Source: Dolomedes plantarius (taxonomy: Eukaryota; Arthropoda; Arachnida; Araneae; Dolomedidae). Taken from it: DNA of 64,000 nt. The stretch is from the NCBI GenBank assembly GCA_907164885.2, contig OU015503.1, forward strand, positions 127,714,423 to 127,778,422, given 5' to 3'. Positions within the stretch are counted from its first letter, which is position 1; the number at the start of each line of letters is the position of its first letter. The translations under genes were made by a program, and so were the position numbers. This document shows, in pieces, positions 47,298-59,009 of the stretch. The notes under the pieces were generated by a model. The model did not search any database and was not told the origin of the DNA. It worked only from the letters and a program-made list of their open reading frames with translations.

Positions 47298-49092
47298 CAT
47301 GGGTGTCTAAACTATGACCGTTTGAGGGCCACATTGCAAAAAAAAAAATTTGCTGGGCCACACAGCCAATATTTTTTCAACAAATTGAAATAAAAATTAA
47401 CTCTATGTAGTTTTATTAAAATAAATTAACTTCTTTTTATTACAATTTTTTTTTAAATTTGAATTAGATATGTGTAGGTACATATTTATTTTAAATTTGT
47501 AAAAGTTTCGTTTCATTTAGTTTGGATTTCATAGAGATGGAAAAAATTCAAATTAATGAGATGGATGAATTTGCTTTTGTTGAACAAGCAAATCGAAATC
47601 GGGTTCAATAGACGAGGTTGCAATTCTTGATGCATTTTCAAGGTGTTTGTCAGTGATCTTTGTCCTATTTTTGTTTTTTGTATGCTTCATTCTTGAAAAT
47701 AATTGTTCACAAATATAGGTACTGCCAAAAGCTGAAGACATTAATAAAGCATGATTGTGAAAATTAGGATATTTATCGCGGGGTAGGTAATCTTTATAAA
47801 ACTCCAGTCAAGAAACATTCCCTAATTTTTCTTTCAGTTGAATGTCACTTTGCAGTTCAATGCATTCCATTTGAAGATTTGAAGGTAATTTATTTATTTC
47901 TACAGAAAATGGGGTAGAAAATATGCTGAAATACTCTTCATTTTTTTCGAAAATCTTGAAATCTACTTTCAAACTCTTGAATTAAATCAAAAATTAATGC
48001 AGCATATTTTGCATATTTTGTGCAACTCACAGGTTTATGTGCAGCCAACGTACTGAAATGTGTCAAATCTTTTACTTTTATTTGATTGTGCCAAAATTTC
48101 AACTTTCTTTCAAACGCTGTTATTGTTTGGAACATATTATTAATAAATTGATTTTTTCCTTGAAGTCTCAAATTTAAATCATTCAAATGTTCTGTTAAGT
48201 CTACTTAAAAAGCTAAATCTAAAACCCAATCTTCGTCTTCAAATTCAGTCACAGGTTTCCCGTTTGTTTCCATAAATATTTTTATTTCAGTTCTTAAATC
48301 GTAAAATGTTTTGAGCATTTTCCCCTTACTGAGCCATCTTACATAGATGGCTTAGATGTTATAATCTTAGATGATATCTTAGATGTTATAATAAATAACA
48401 TCTGCAAATTCAGTGCCCATTACCTTAAGAAACTCTTGAAATTGTCTATGATTAAGTCCTTTTGCCCTTATAAAGTTAATGGTTTTTATAACAACGTTTA
48501 GTACACTTTCCATTTTTAAAATTTTTCCACATAAATTGCCCTGATGTACGATACAATGATATGCCATCAAGATCGTATTGCCGGCAGCGACGGCTTCATT
48601 ATTAACCATTTTAACGCGTCCCCCATTTTTACCAACCATGGCAGGGGCTCCATCGGTTATGATAGCTGATCTATTTTTCATAGATAAGGAAAACCTTTTC
48701 ATCGTCGTTTTTAATGCATCGAATAAATAAATGTACAGACTTGGTTGTGTCTTTTAACGATACTAAAGCAACCATTTCTTCCGTGATATTATAATGTTCA
48801 TCGATTCCTCTTATAAAAATTGCCAATTGTGCCGTATCAGAAGCGTCAGTGCTTTCGTGCATGGCTAACGAATAAAATTTAAAATTAGTACAATTGCTAC
48901 ATTGCACAATTCGTTGACATTTATTTCAAAATACATAGAGAATAACGAATCGATTATATATGAAAACGATTATATATGAGTCAACGAATCGATTATATAT
49001 GAAAACATTTATTTTTTTAATAAAAATGTGTAAATTTAAATATTTTCACAATTTGCTTTTGGGCCGCACTTTTAAAGAGGTAAAAGTACTTT
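47298..49092 (-). mobile_element. inner hAT element (GTF2IRD2-type)
   Basis: Left end catgggtgtctaaactatga with a nearby gggccacattgcaaaa; right side has cttttgggccgcactttt. CAGGGGTGTC...GGGCC termini are characteristic of Charlie-like hAT elements. The exact right boundary is unclear and no 8-bp duplication could be fixed. Confidence 0.65.
47553..48907 (-). pseudogene. hAT transposase (GTF2IRD2/SCAND3-like), broken
   Basis: The transposase of the inner hAT, of the kind fused into vertebrate GTF2IRD2. In order on the minus strand: LAMHESTDASDTAQLAIFIR (first catalytic region), RSAIITDGAPAMVGKNGGRV (second), YHCIVHQGNLCGK (C/H motif), a helical region (NDLNLRLQGKNQFINNMFQT), then SSAFGSTYICEQLFSRMKHT (dimerisation region) and a C-terminal PSH. 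The frame breaks around 48700, near 48350 and near 47800, and the N-terminal finger is missing. Four open segments remain at 48671-48907, 48379-48702, 47938-48186 and 47553-47741. Dead, but the order of motifs is complete enough to be sure of the family. Confidence 0.85.
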
Positions 49093-49369
49093 TCCGCTAC
49101 CGGACTCGTATGTGAACAGGCCCTCACAACGACAACAGTCTCAGTCTAGCGCTAAATACGAATGCAGATGAGTGTTGGTAGATAGTGGCGTTTGAATTAA
49201 GTGTTTGTTATAAAACTAATCCCTGAATATGAACAGTGGCAATGTGTTTTTAGGGATGAATGGATGAAGGACGAAGCCTAGTCTCAACAACGCCAATCAG
49301 GCACGTTGTAGCTATTGTATTTTTCAGTTGCCCTTGGCGTAACTCAACATGCTGTGGGTGCCGAGCACA

Positions 49370-49540
49370 AGAACTGTTTCATCTAGCAGCAATCTGTCAA
49401 AGTTTCCTCTGAAAGTGACAACACAGGTAGCTACTGTATTTAACGCAGTAAAGCACAATTCAATGGACTGTGGGAACACGCTCATTCGAAAACTTTTTTA
49501 TGACTCGAAAGTCGCCTCCAAAGATACAATAATAAAATTA
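49370..49540 (+). pseudogene. transposase fragment of the outer hAT
   Basis: The frame contains QVATVFNAVKHN followed by SMDCGNTLIRKLFYDSKVAS, which resembles the FxxHxxxHxxSxxSMDCxxxLIxxLF block that precedes the first catalytic residue in some arthropod hAT transposases. A deletion between KHN and SMDC and a loss of frame after KDT make it non-functional. The strand is plus, opposite to the nested hAT. Confidence 0.6.
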
Positions 49541-50086
49541 CAAATTATACATACACGTCCCTAACATTTTTCAAGGGCACTTACTGAGTTGTAAACTAAT
49601 AAAATAAAAATCAGTTTTATACTATATGCCTAAACCAACTTTAAATTGTTTTTGATTTGCAAATTTTCTATGTAATTACATTATTGTTTGCTTAACCTAA
49701 ACTCTATGTAAGTTGCAAAACTGAAAGAAAAATGCATTGAAAACGGCTATTTGAAAATTTTCCGGGTAATTCCATACTCCCCAGTAGTATAGTTATAAAA
49801 ACCCATCCCTTATTTTCAGTGTTTTTATTTAACCCGTCCCTTATTTTCGGTATTTTTATTTGGCAACCCTGGTGGTGCACCACTGGTATAGGACACACAC
49901 ACATGGTGTTACAATATGTAATACATGTAAGAAAAGAGTATGAAAAATGTCAACCCTAACACAAAATAATGATCACCTAATAGAAAATTCAGTGATCAGT
50001 AATGCCTTTTTTCCAGCAGAACAATAATGAAAATCCATTAAATAAACTATAAGAAATTATCTTAAAAAGTTTGATTTTGAAATAAG

Positions 50087-50163
50087 CTTTGAACATTTTT
50101 AATTGTCATATTAAACAATTAAAAATGAAGATTGTATAATATGACAATTAAAAATGTTCAAAG
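50087..50163. repeat. perfect inverted repeat, 26-bp arms
   Basis: ctttgaacatttttaattgt and the following six bases (50087-50112) are perfectly inverted at 50138-50163, with a 25-base loop. May be a minimal MITE or a foldback duplication. Confidence 0.9.
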
Positions 50164-52088
50164 AATTTCTATGAAACCTTTTACTCTATTCGATAAAAAA
50201 AAGAATTATGTACCGTATTTTTCATAATAAACTTAACTCCACATGAGAATGCATGCAAAATATAATTTTTTTTTTAATTATTTGTTTTACTACCAGTAAA
50301 TAAAAATTTGACAATTTACATATCACTTTGACTGGAACAGACAATTAAATATCCTGAGTAATAAATCTCAATGAACAAAACACTATTGCTAGCAATGAAA
50401 CTTATGGACATAAAATTAAAAATAAAGCAGGATAATTTTTTAAGCTTGATTACATCAATTTAAAGAAATTAATATCATCATTTTATATTTTCAACATATA
50501 CATAAGGAATAATAATCTACAGACAATAGACAATAGGAATCATTAAAAAAGGAAGACAGAAAATAAGTAGGGTTGAAAAATATCTCTTGATTTCGACTTA
50601 GAGACTTAACTAGAAAACTACTTAGAACTCTACTTAGAAAATGAAAAATTACAATTTTAATCTCTACTTGCAATGGAGACGCAAATCTTCTAAAGTTATT
50701 TAAATCAGTATTTTATATGCATTAGATTATAAAATGTAATTTTAAAAGAATACTTCATTTTTCTTTTCCTTAGGTTTATATTTAATATTTTTTAAGACAA
50801 CATTCTGGAGATCACATTTCTAATACAAACTATTAATTTAAACAAAAATCTTGCTCTAGTACACCATAAAAAGTGTAAAACAATCAAAATCATAGTTAAG
50901 AATTCTCACAAACCCAAAGACCGTGAGAAACCCACATGTCTTCATTTTTTCCCTTTAGAAAAGAGATGGTTTACACAAGAAAATTTTTAGATTTTCTAGC
51001 CAATTTACATAGATAACCCAAGACAACAATATTTTTAAACTGGTGTAAGTGAATAAACTTTAAAAATTGATAAACCATTTAAACATTTTCTAAACTCAAG
51101 GTTGCTACCCATTTATGAACACTAACAGAGATCTCAAATTTCTCCTTCTTAAATTGAATTAACATCACTAATAGTTAACCAGTTTAAACATTATTATTCA
51201 AGGAAAATGTATATATATTAAATTAACAAGTATATTCAGAGAAACATTCATATAATATTATTTCTAAACAGAATCATTTCACAAAAATATAAACATGTAC
51301 ACAAAAGAAGATTGGCAATTCATATTAGTTCTAACTTCATACTGAACCAGGTTGAAAGCTATGACATTGAGCATTAAAACAAACGTAAATGTGCTACATT
51401 CAAGGTCAAAATTCACCATGTTTTAAAATGGGTATTAATAAAATACGGTAGCACACAATATACTACAGTACTAAATTTTTAAAAAAGCCTATTTAAGTAT
51501 CTAAAAATATAAACAAAAAAGACAAAACCCTGTTTATACAAATGTGACCTGAAACTATACTAATCTTTATATGCATAATCCCTGAAGCTAGGGAGACCAA
51601 CCATGCTTAAATTTCTTAGATATTTTTATTTGGGACTTATATAAGTCCTGAAAGTCTTCCAAAAAGCATTGAATATGGGATGTCATATTTATTTTCCATA
51701 ATGCATTGAATAGAAAAAAAATGTTACATATTACCCTGAAATTTATAAACAAGCATAGCAAGAACATTTAAAATTTTTTTTTATTTTTATCTATTATGTT
51801 CATTTGATTTATGTTTCATATACTTTCTTTTTCATATAATAGCTGATTTAAGAATTAATTATTTTAGTTCCTGTTAAACTCAAAAATTCTAGTTTCTTTG
51901 ATTGAAATTTTCATTTCTAATTCAGCTACAAATTTAATTTATTTAATAATCACAAACTGTCCTCTGTTTTTACTTCCCCCCCCCCCAATATCTTTAGACT
52001 AATGATAAGTAAAATTTAAACAAATCTATTACCCATTTGATAACTTGATCTAAGTATTAACAAGCTTCATACTTATATCAATTACTTA

Positions 52089-52089
<1 letters not shown>

Positions 52090-52171
<82 letters not shown>
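52090..52171. repeat. (CT)n(TA)n microsatellite
   Basis: About twelve ct units followed by about twenty-eight ta units. Confidence 0.95.
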
Positions 52172-52175
<4 letters not shown>

Positions 52176-52684
52176 ATTACCAAGCAGTGATGTAGACATA
52201 ACTATGAACTGCCATTAGATTTTAAGGTAAGTAATAAAAAAAACTCAAACTTATTTTTTATTTTCCTTATTTTTATGGTAAATATTCAAAACTAGTCTTA
52301 TCATATTTCTATAAGTTGGTAAATCTACTTAGGCATTACGTAGGGTCTTGTAAGTTGTATCACCAGGTGTATTGATCAATATTCCATGATCATTCACAGA
52401 ACAGTTTCTTAAAAAGTCCAAGTTAATCTACTTCTCTGAACATAACATCTGATTAATATTTTATTATAGAGTATAATTGTTAAACTAAAAGTAATGAACA
52501 CAGACTATAAATACACACATATACTTACTTATTCTTAATAAATAAGCTAAAATAATCTGTTCTAAAACTTATAACACTGGCGGAACAGAGTCTAACAATA
52601 TTATCATTACTTGGTTGAGAAAATAATCTACCACGAAAAAAACGAATTTAAGTTACCAGATTATATCTATTTTATACTACAACC

Positions 52685-52880
52685 GAAGGGGCTTGGGGTG
52701 CCTTGTGTGGATTGCAGATCTGTACTGTATATCCGGCATCCTCGAGCCCCACAGCAATGAAAAATGTCAGCGAACCTGGGAAATTAACCCTCGACTGCAT
52801 ATTTAGGTATTGCTACGTAGCGGCTGGTCTTCAGTGATTCATGGGCCGATACGCGAAAGGGTCCGAGGTGTCAATTGAAG
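52685..52880. mobile_element. 196-bp insertion with 13-bp target duplication
   Basis: ttatactacaacc occurs exactly at 52672-52684 and 52881-52893, enclosing 196 bases that are clearly GC-richer than the intron around them. A 13-bp duplication suggests target-primed (LINE-mediated) insertion, as for a SINE or processed RNA copy, but there is no poly-A tail. One plus-strand frame is open for 50 codons. Source unknown. Confidence 0.65.
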
Positions 52881-54749
52881 TTATACTACAACCAAATAAC
52901 ATTGTCAAGTTTACACTGTCAGCAATTAATACACATTATTCTATTTCTGACTACAAAATCTGTAACAAATTTCTAGAACTACTTAATTATACAGAAAATT
53001 TTCAAAAGCATAAGAATTTTTCACAGCTTCTCTAAGTTGCTACCTCATGTAGGTGGATAAAATTTATATATCAATAACATCTTTATTTAATGACCCTAAA
53101 TGTAACCCCATTAGCAGACAGTATAAGAATATGTTTCAGAAATTTCTGTTAATGAATTTTTTCCTCAGCTCTTAATGTCCAGCTTAAAATGCTACCAAAA
53201 CTATTTCTTATTTAATAAACTATAGGACAGTCATATAACTAATAATTAGTTTATTCACCCCAATTCTAAATACTTCTAATAACATAAATTACTACTTTTA
53301 GTAATTTTTAACTATCATTTTTCTGATATCATCAGTATTATGCAATAATACTGATGAATTATGTAATAATAAAAAATAATAATAGTTGAACAGTAGAAAT
53401 GCTTATGTTGCTATGCTTAAAATCAGAAAAATTTAATCTTGTTTTGTAATGAGAAGAGAGATTTCTTTTTCTTTTTTTTCACTCTATTTATAAATATATT
53501 GAACATAAAAAGTTATATTTAATCAAGTTAAATACAAGTTATCTATATAACCCAGCAAGAAATCAGTACAATTCAAATAAATTTAAGAGCAGAATAATCA
53601 AATAAAAAATTTTCAGGCAATCCTCTAACAAACGAAGAAATCAAAGGTTAATCTTCTGAATTTCTCTAGATAAACAAAGAACATCTATGTGTTTAGTTTA
53701 TTTATTTTAAACTTTATAATGCAACTCTTAGTTACCTTTTTTAAAAACCCTACTGTGCTGACTAAATACATTTGCAGTAAAACAATTATTACGGTAAAAT
53801 GTAAATTTTTTTATACAGACAAGCACTGAGAAGAGTGTTTCAGACTGCCCATTCATGTTAAATATTTTATGTATATTTGTGATCTATTAATCCTCAAATA
53901 ACGGTATTAAAACAATTACATGCCAACTTCAGTTTATTTTAGCAATGATAAACTTTTATTTAACAAGTTTGCAACCTACAAATAATTTTGGTGCTATTTT
54001 CAAACAGTCAGTAAGTGCTCATAGGAGGTCAGTAAATGCTCATTTTAGGACTTTTCGATACACTTAAAGATCAGTTCAGGAGTGAAAAGGTCGAAAATAT
54101 GCATTACACAAAATATCACTGTTTATATAGCATTTATATATCGATTTTGACGTCATGTCACGGTACACTAAATGATGTACGAAAAATTCTACTTCGAAAA
54201 TTACGGTATCTTCATGCGATAAAATCATTTCCAATATTTCTAGTAAAAATTTTGAAAAATGATAAAATCTTGAATATTTAGGATTTTTCCATTTCGAAAA
54301 AACTGTCATTGTTGTTTGCTTTCTCTACAATGCATAAAAGATAAAAGAGAGAGTGAGAGATGGTACTTATGATTCGAAATCACGTTCACTACCATTCAGT
54401 TTAAGAGAGGTTAAAACAGGTTTTTTACATGTCATAAGAAAAATTTTGATTCAATAATAATTAATATACAAATATGTTACATGCCGTCCGCGTACACCAA
54501 AATCTTTAAAAAAATCTTAATAAAAATAAATTACCAAAATCGTACCGAGAATCATTGTAAACACGAAGTCTGAAATATGTTGACAAACGATTACCGTCAG
54601 TAGATATATTTTATAAAGGTTTAGCATTCAATAAAAATCAAATATCTGAAAGGCGAAATTAAGAATTTAATATGAATTAGTGTAAAACCACAACGACTGA
54701 CAACTCTCATATAAAATAGGCGTAAAGAAAATGCTGGTTTTTAACTTAC

Positions 54750-54801
54750 TTGTAAGACGGATTTTCATAGCTCCACTTCGCCTGCTAGGTTGATTAGCCA
54801 T
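54750..54801 (-). CDS. Smurf: Smurf-type E3 ubiquitin ligase, first coding exon
   Basis: Encodes the first residues of a SMURF HECT-type ubiquitin ligase, which ubiquitinates Smad proteins and damps BMP/TGF-beta signalling. The exon reads MANQPSRRSGAMKIRLT plus one base, then GTAAGTT, a canonical donor. Known SMURFs start with a short basic leader, xxxRRNGxxKxRLT, and go straight into the C2 membrane-binding domain (VLCAKNL or ILCARNL). The leftover base A fits an isoleucine codon, as in Drosophila. The rest (C2 domain, WW domains, HECT domain) would be to the left; I found none of it in the window. Start chosen as the first ATG, with a purine at -3. A short exon can match by chance, so the call depends on the joint match of peptide, position and splice phase. 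Confidence 0.72.
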
Positions 54802-55030
54802 CCTTCGGCAAAATATTGAAATAAAAACCTAGATTATCCTAATTTGGAGACACATAGTACACATACTGCTACAACAACAAATGTAATCCATGATTTTTCT
54901 TAAGACCACAAAACACATACAAATTGACGACACTTAGTGCTATTACGTGACATTACTCATGATGGAGGAGCACAAGCCTACAAGCCTTTCCCACCTGATT
55001 GGATGACAAGTAGCGTATCCTGCCGCTAAG
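54802..55030 (-). promoter_or_regulatory. putative Smurf promoter and 5' UTR
   Basis: GC-richer than the flanks. A CCAAT box on the minus strand (attgg at 54998-55002) lies 197 bases upstream of the ATG. No TATA box is seen. The transcription start is not determinable from sequence alone. Confidence 0.4.
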
Positions 55031-55815
55031 GGAAAAAAAGTACGCAAATTAATAATTTATTTTTAAAGTTTTAAAAGGACACAAATATGGGCACAAAATA
55101 AAATATATTTATGTTATCTGTGCTGACTTCACGTATTTTGATTTTAATAACATGCTAAAAAAATTTTTGCAAGGAAGAAAACAAGTTACAAATTAGTAAG
55201 AGGTTTTCATTTATCACATCTAAAACTAACTGAAATATTAACAAAATCAAGAAATTTTAGTATCATCTTTAATAACGTTATCGTAATTAAATGCAAGAAA
55301 ACAAACTAAAGTTATTTAAAAACACATCTTGTAAATAATATCAGTTTTTAAAAGCTGATAATTTACCATAAAATGTAACTGAAAACTGAAATTAATCTAG
55401 AAAAAAAAAAGAAAAATCCAAGATAGTATAGTAAAATTTAAAGAGTAGAGTAATGCTTATAAAGCTTTCTAGAAAACCCTACAGAGTGTGACTAGTCCAA
55501 GACCTAAAAAAATATATACTGCAAGATTCGTAAAAAAAGGGGACCAAAAATTAAGCTTGAAATATGTTATAATCATACGTTTTATGCATTGTTGATAGCT
55601 ATCAATCTTCCAAATGTTATAATTTCATTGTTCAGATGTGAATAGTTCCATGGAAAGACAGAATTTTAGACCTTTTCAAATTATTTTCAGTGGTTATAAA
55701 TTAACTTGTAATTTCAAATAAATGATCATGAAACAGTTCCCCATTTGGTTTTAAAGACTGAAATAATAAAAACGTAAAAAAAATAAACGCTAATTAATAC
55801 CAGAAATATTAATTA

Positions 55816-55855
55816 AAGAAATATTAATTAATTCCCAAATTAATTAATATTTCTT
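55816..55855. repeat. perfect hairpin, 18-bp arms, 4-base loop
   Basis: aagaaatattaattaatt, loop ccca, then the perfect inverse. All AT except one pair in each arm. Adjacent partial copies of aaatattaattaa precede it. Confidence 0.9.
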
Positions 55856-56184
55856 TTCTGATAGTAAGAAATCTCATAGTTGTTCAATAACTTTTAAACA
55901 GGCAAGAGAAAATAGCGAGGATAGGTGGCAATACGTTGAAGAAAGTGTGCGTCAAATTTAAAAATTGAGTAAGAAGGTTCCACACTAATTTCTTTTCTGC
56001 CTGCAGGCTTTCCCGTCAAAATGTCGTTATCACCCCAATAAAAGGTCGTTTTTTAGCCTAATAGTAGTTTTTCTGCCAGTAATAAATTAAAATTTGATAT
56101 AACATAATTATGAAATATTGCACTTACAAAAAAAACTGCATAACAATTTTAAAGTTTTAAATGTAAGAATACGCGGTCGAAGTG

Positions 56185-56194
56185 GTGACGTCAC
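56185..56194. promoter_or_regulatory. palindromic CRE (gtgacgtcac)
   Basis: A perfect CREB/ATF-type site in a local GC-rich island (56170-56260). It could mark a promoter of a divergent gene or of an unrecognised element. Confidence 0.35.
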
Positions 56195-56595
56195 GATCGC
56201 CATGTTGGACACCTCCGCAATGACGGCCCATGTTATTCTCCCATAGGTCGGATAAACAAATATTAATATCTGTTAAACTAATGAATATTATCTCCCTGCA
56301 CGTCCTGAAATCGATGAAGGAGCAAAAATTACCCTACCTCAAAATTTGAGGAATGGGATTTCGTGCAAGAATAAGAGCAGATGACGTTTTAAAATTCCAT
56401 TCCTCTAAGCCTATCGCTGTCAAAGATAGGCTTAGAGAAAGTGATACTCTTGAAATTTTTTATTTAATGCTTGTGAATAGTTTTTTATGTTGTTTCTGTC
56501 TATGTGGATATTCTAACATAATCTAAGATGAATTGGTAAGTAGATTTTGTTCCCAGTAACACTATAAGAGTCCCGGTAAGGTGAATCGACGATGT

Positions 56596-56830
56596 TGTAA
56601 TGCGTCGTGCCTCTATAGAACTAGACACAAGGCAGAGACTCCATCAGAAGGCTTTTTTAAATACATTTATTCGGACAACACAATTCAGTAAGCCGCTCGG
56701 CATAGCGCTTCCGACCTGCGAGAGATTTTTCTCCTCGACTGACACGTGACGGCGCGCACCTCCCCAAAGAAGGGGGAAAGAAGTGATGTCACGTGGTTCG
56801 CCTCTCGCAGATTGGATCGGGAACACTACA
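56596..56830 (-). mobile_element. 3' LTR of a Ty3/gypsy element
   Basis: On the minus strand it begins tgtagtgttcccgatccaat and ends gacgcattaca (TG...CA). Immediately upstream on that strand is a purine-rich tract (actgggggcatac), the expected plus-strand primer. A conserved aataaa-type signal is at about 56662-56668 (gaataaatgtatt on the minus strand). The pol open frames follow upstream in the right orientation. Length about 235 bp. No 5' LTR is in the window. Confidence 0.75.
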
Positions 56831-57050
56831 GAGTATGCCCCCAGTGACGTGGTCACGATTACAGAAAATTGGTAATTAATACATAGGTACATAGTGAGAA
56901 TTATACAAACAGTCTGGAGTACAAATGAAAATTCGTATGATGCCGATAGGGAATTTGGCATGATTTACAAGAGAGATAAACAAGGTTACACATGCATTAC
57001 AGGAAATAAAAGGATAGGTAGATTATGTACAGTTGATATTACAAAATTTT

Positions 57051-58727
57051 TTACACAATATATTCAGAAACAAGGTGTTGTGGAAAGCGAACTTTGCGAC
57101 CAGATCTGGTGGTGGTGTGTTCGACACGAGTTGTTTGAGCACTCATAGGCTCAGTTGGCTGTTGAGGTCCATAAGGTTCAAGAGAATCTGAAAGTTGATA
57201 TGCAGGTTTGATGCGATCAATAGAGACTGTACTCTGCTTTCCGTTTAATTCCAAAACAAAAGTTTTGTCATTTCTGTCGACCACTAGATGCGGTCCCGTG
57301 TAAGGAGGTGATAAGGGAGGATTGATTTTATCTGATCTTAAAAATACATGTGAACAGGTTTTCAATGAGGGATTGACATAAATTTTGGGATTGCCGTGTA
57401 CGGCAGTGGCAATAGGATTTAAGGTTCTCATTGTTTTAATTAACTCGGACACATAGGTAAGGGTATTAGGTTGTTTGACAGTATCACTGGTAATGAGATC
57501 GGAAGGTAGTCTGAGATTGGTGCCATAAACAAGCTGGGCACAGGTGGCTTTGATGTCGCTTTTGAGAGCAGTGCGCAATCCTAAGCGACTATGGGAAGGA
57601 TCTCAGTCCATTTAATTTGTTTGTGCGCTTTAAGAGAGCTCTTGATATGACGATGAAACCTTTCAATGATACCGTTTGACTGTGGATGGTAAGCAGATGC
57701 CTGGATTCTGTTGCATCCTAATATGTCAGTGAGTTCTTTGAAGAGAGCAGATTCAAAATTTCTACCCTGATCAGTAGTTACAGTAACAGGGGATCGAAAT
57801 CTGGAGATCCAACCGTGTACTAATGCTCGAGCAGTTTCTTCCGCAGTCATATCGGGTGTAGGGATAACTTCGGGCCATCTCGTGAACCTATCGATGATGG
57901 TCATACAATATTGATTGCCATCTGAGGGTGGGAGCGGTCCAATAAAGTCTATATGTATGTGGGCGAAACGAGCATCAGGATCAGAGAAAATGCCAATTGG
58001 TGATTTGGTATGTTGAAAGATTTTAGCTTTTTGACATTTCGTACAACTGCGAACCATAGATTTTATGTCTTTACGCATGCCAGGCCAAACGAATCGTTTA
58101 GAGATTAAATCTAATGAGGCTAATATACCTGGATGGGAGAAAAAATGCAAGGTTTGAAAAACAGACTGTCGCATACTTTTGGGAACAAAAGGTCGAGGGT
58201 GTGTCTGTGACATATCGCAGTATAAATATATATCTTCGAGAGGAAAATAGTGTTTTTCCAATCTTAAAGATGAGGTGTCAGATTCGATAAGCTGTTTCAG
58301 CTCGTCATCAACGTTCTGAGCAGTAGCGAACTCTTTAAAGTTCAGCACATTAGGAGAAATTGAGTTTATCTCAATGCGAGATAGTGCGTCGGCCACGCTG
58401 TTATCAGAACCTTTGGTGTACCGAACATCGGTAGAAAACTGCGAAATATAATCTAAATGGCGCAGCTGCCTAGGGCTACATTTATTAGGGTTTTGTTGGA
58501 AGGCAAATATAAGGGGTTTTTGGTCTGTATAAATAACAAAATTGCGACCTTCTAGCATATGCCTGAATTTTGTTATGCAAGAGTAAATAGCAAATAATTC
58601 ACGATCGTAAGTTGACCAATTTCTCTGAGCCTTATTTAGTTTACAAGAATAGAACGCTATGGGTTCCCACTGATCTTCAGAGAGCTACATTAAGGATCCA
58701 CCAATCGCGACATTACTAGCATCAACC
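57051..58727 (-). pseudogene. pol: Ty3/gypsy pol: RNase H and integrase, 5' truncated
   Basis: The 3' half of a gypsy-type polyprotein, which copies element RNA to DNA and inserts it. In order: RNase H (VDASN, STYDRELFAIYSC, YTDQKPL, and GSDNSVADALSRIE), the H2C2 zinc-binding region (HFFSHPG ... CTKCQKAK), integrase core with catalytic D (HIDFIGPL), D (TTDQGRNFES) and E (HPQSNGIIERFHRHIK), then a C-terminal tail with PPYTGPHLVVDRN and TRSGRKVRFP. An in-frame TAG interrupts the start of the RNase H, and a one-base deletion at about 57580 shifts the frame after TEILPIVA. Reverse transcriptase, protease and gag lie beyond the hAT insertion at 58728 or are lost. Confidence 0.9.
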
Positions 58728-59009
58728 CAGGGCCGTTCCTAGGGTAGCTGCCGCCCGTGTGCGAGAATAATTTTGCCGCCCCCCCCCCCCTCATACATTA
58801 TGGATTAATTGAAATTATCTGAAATATTTTTACCTTAAATGAAACAACGAATTACAAAAAATATTATAAATTCAGTTTATTTTTTAATTTTACAACCTAA
58901 CATAACAATTATTAATGTATTGATATAGTAACCAAATGAATACGTTATATTAAATACATACAACACATATCTATTAATACATATACTTAATAACAGACAG
59001 TCAAAAAGC

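Larger units (their letters stand above)
47165..49117. mobile_element. repeat E MITE, split by a hAT element
   Basis: Left part has ggtccggaagcgtaaacg, gagacggaaataaaccaatc and gctaatcgtttggagg; right part ggactcgtatgtgaacaggc. Together they match the uninterrupted piece at 13486-13540 and the arms at 9277-9672. Confidence 0.6.
47027..49871 (+). mobile_element. outer hAT element with two further elements nested
   Basis: Starts cagggttccaaatgtcccgg, ends tttatttggcaaccctg; flanks gtggtgac (47019-47026) and gtggtgca (49872-49879), 6 of 8 identical. The subterminal cgtcccttatttt motif recurs near both ends. Inside are repeat E (47165-47297 and 49093-49117) and, inside that, a second hAT (47298 to about 49092). 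Confidence 0.75.
49872..54749 (-). other. inferred part of Smurf intron 1, few mobile elements
   Basis: Everything immediately downstream of exon 1 on the minus strand. AT-rich with no recognised exon 2. Contains a 26-bp-arm inverted repeat (50087-50163), a compound microsatellite (52090-52171) and a 196-bp insertion with 13-bp duplication (52685-52880). Compared with 1-49871 it carries few identifiable transposons. Confidence 0.55.
55031..56595. other. upstream intergenic sequence, no recognisable gene
   Basis: AT-rich. Contains a perfect hairpin (55816-55855) and a palindromic CRE in a small CpG-containing island (56185-56194). Neither is assigned to a gene. Confidence 0.4.

Noticed and set aside
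52675..52900. tRNA-derived SINE with B box (ggttcgctgac on the minus strand)
   Set aside because: The B-box match is partial and no A box was found at the right distance, so a tRNA origin is not claimed.
52841..53035. 64-codon open frame across the right end of the 196-bp insertion
   Set aside because: Spans the insertion boundary, so it cannot be an ancestral frame.
56644..56961. 105-codon minus-strand frame
   Set aside because: Lies across the gypsy LTR and the region before it; noncoding in this family.
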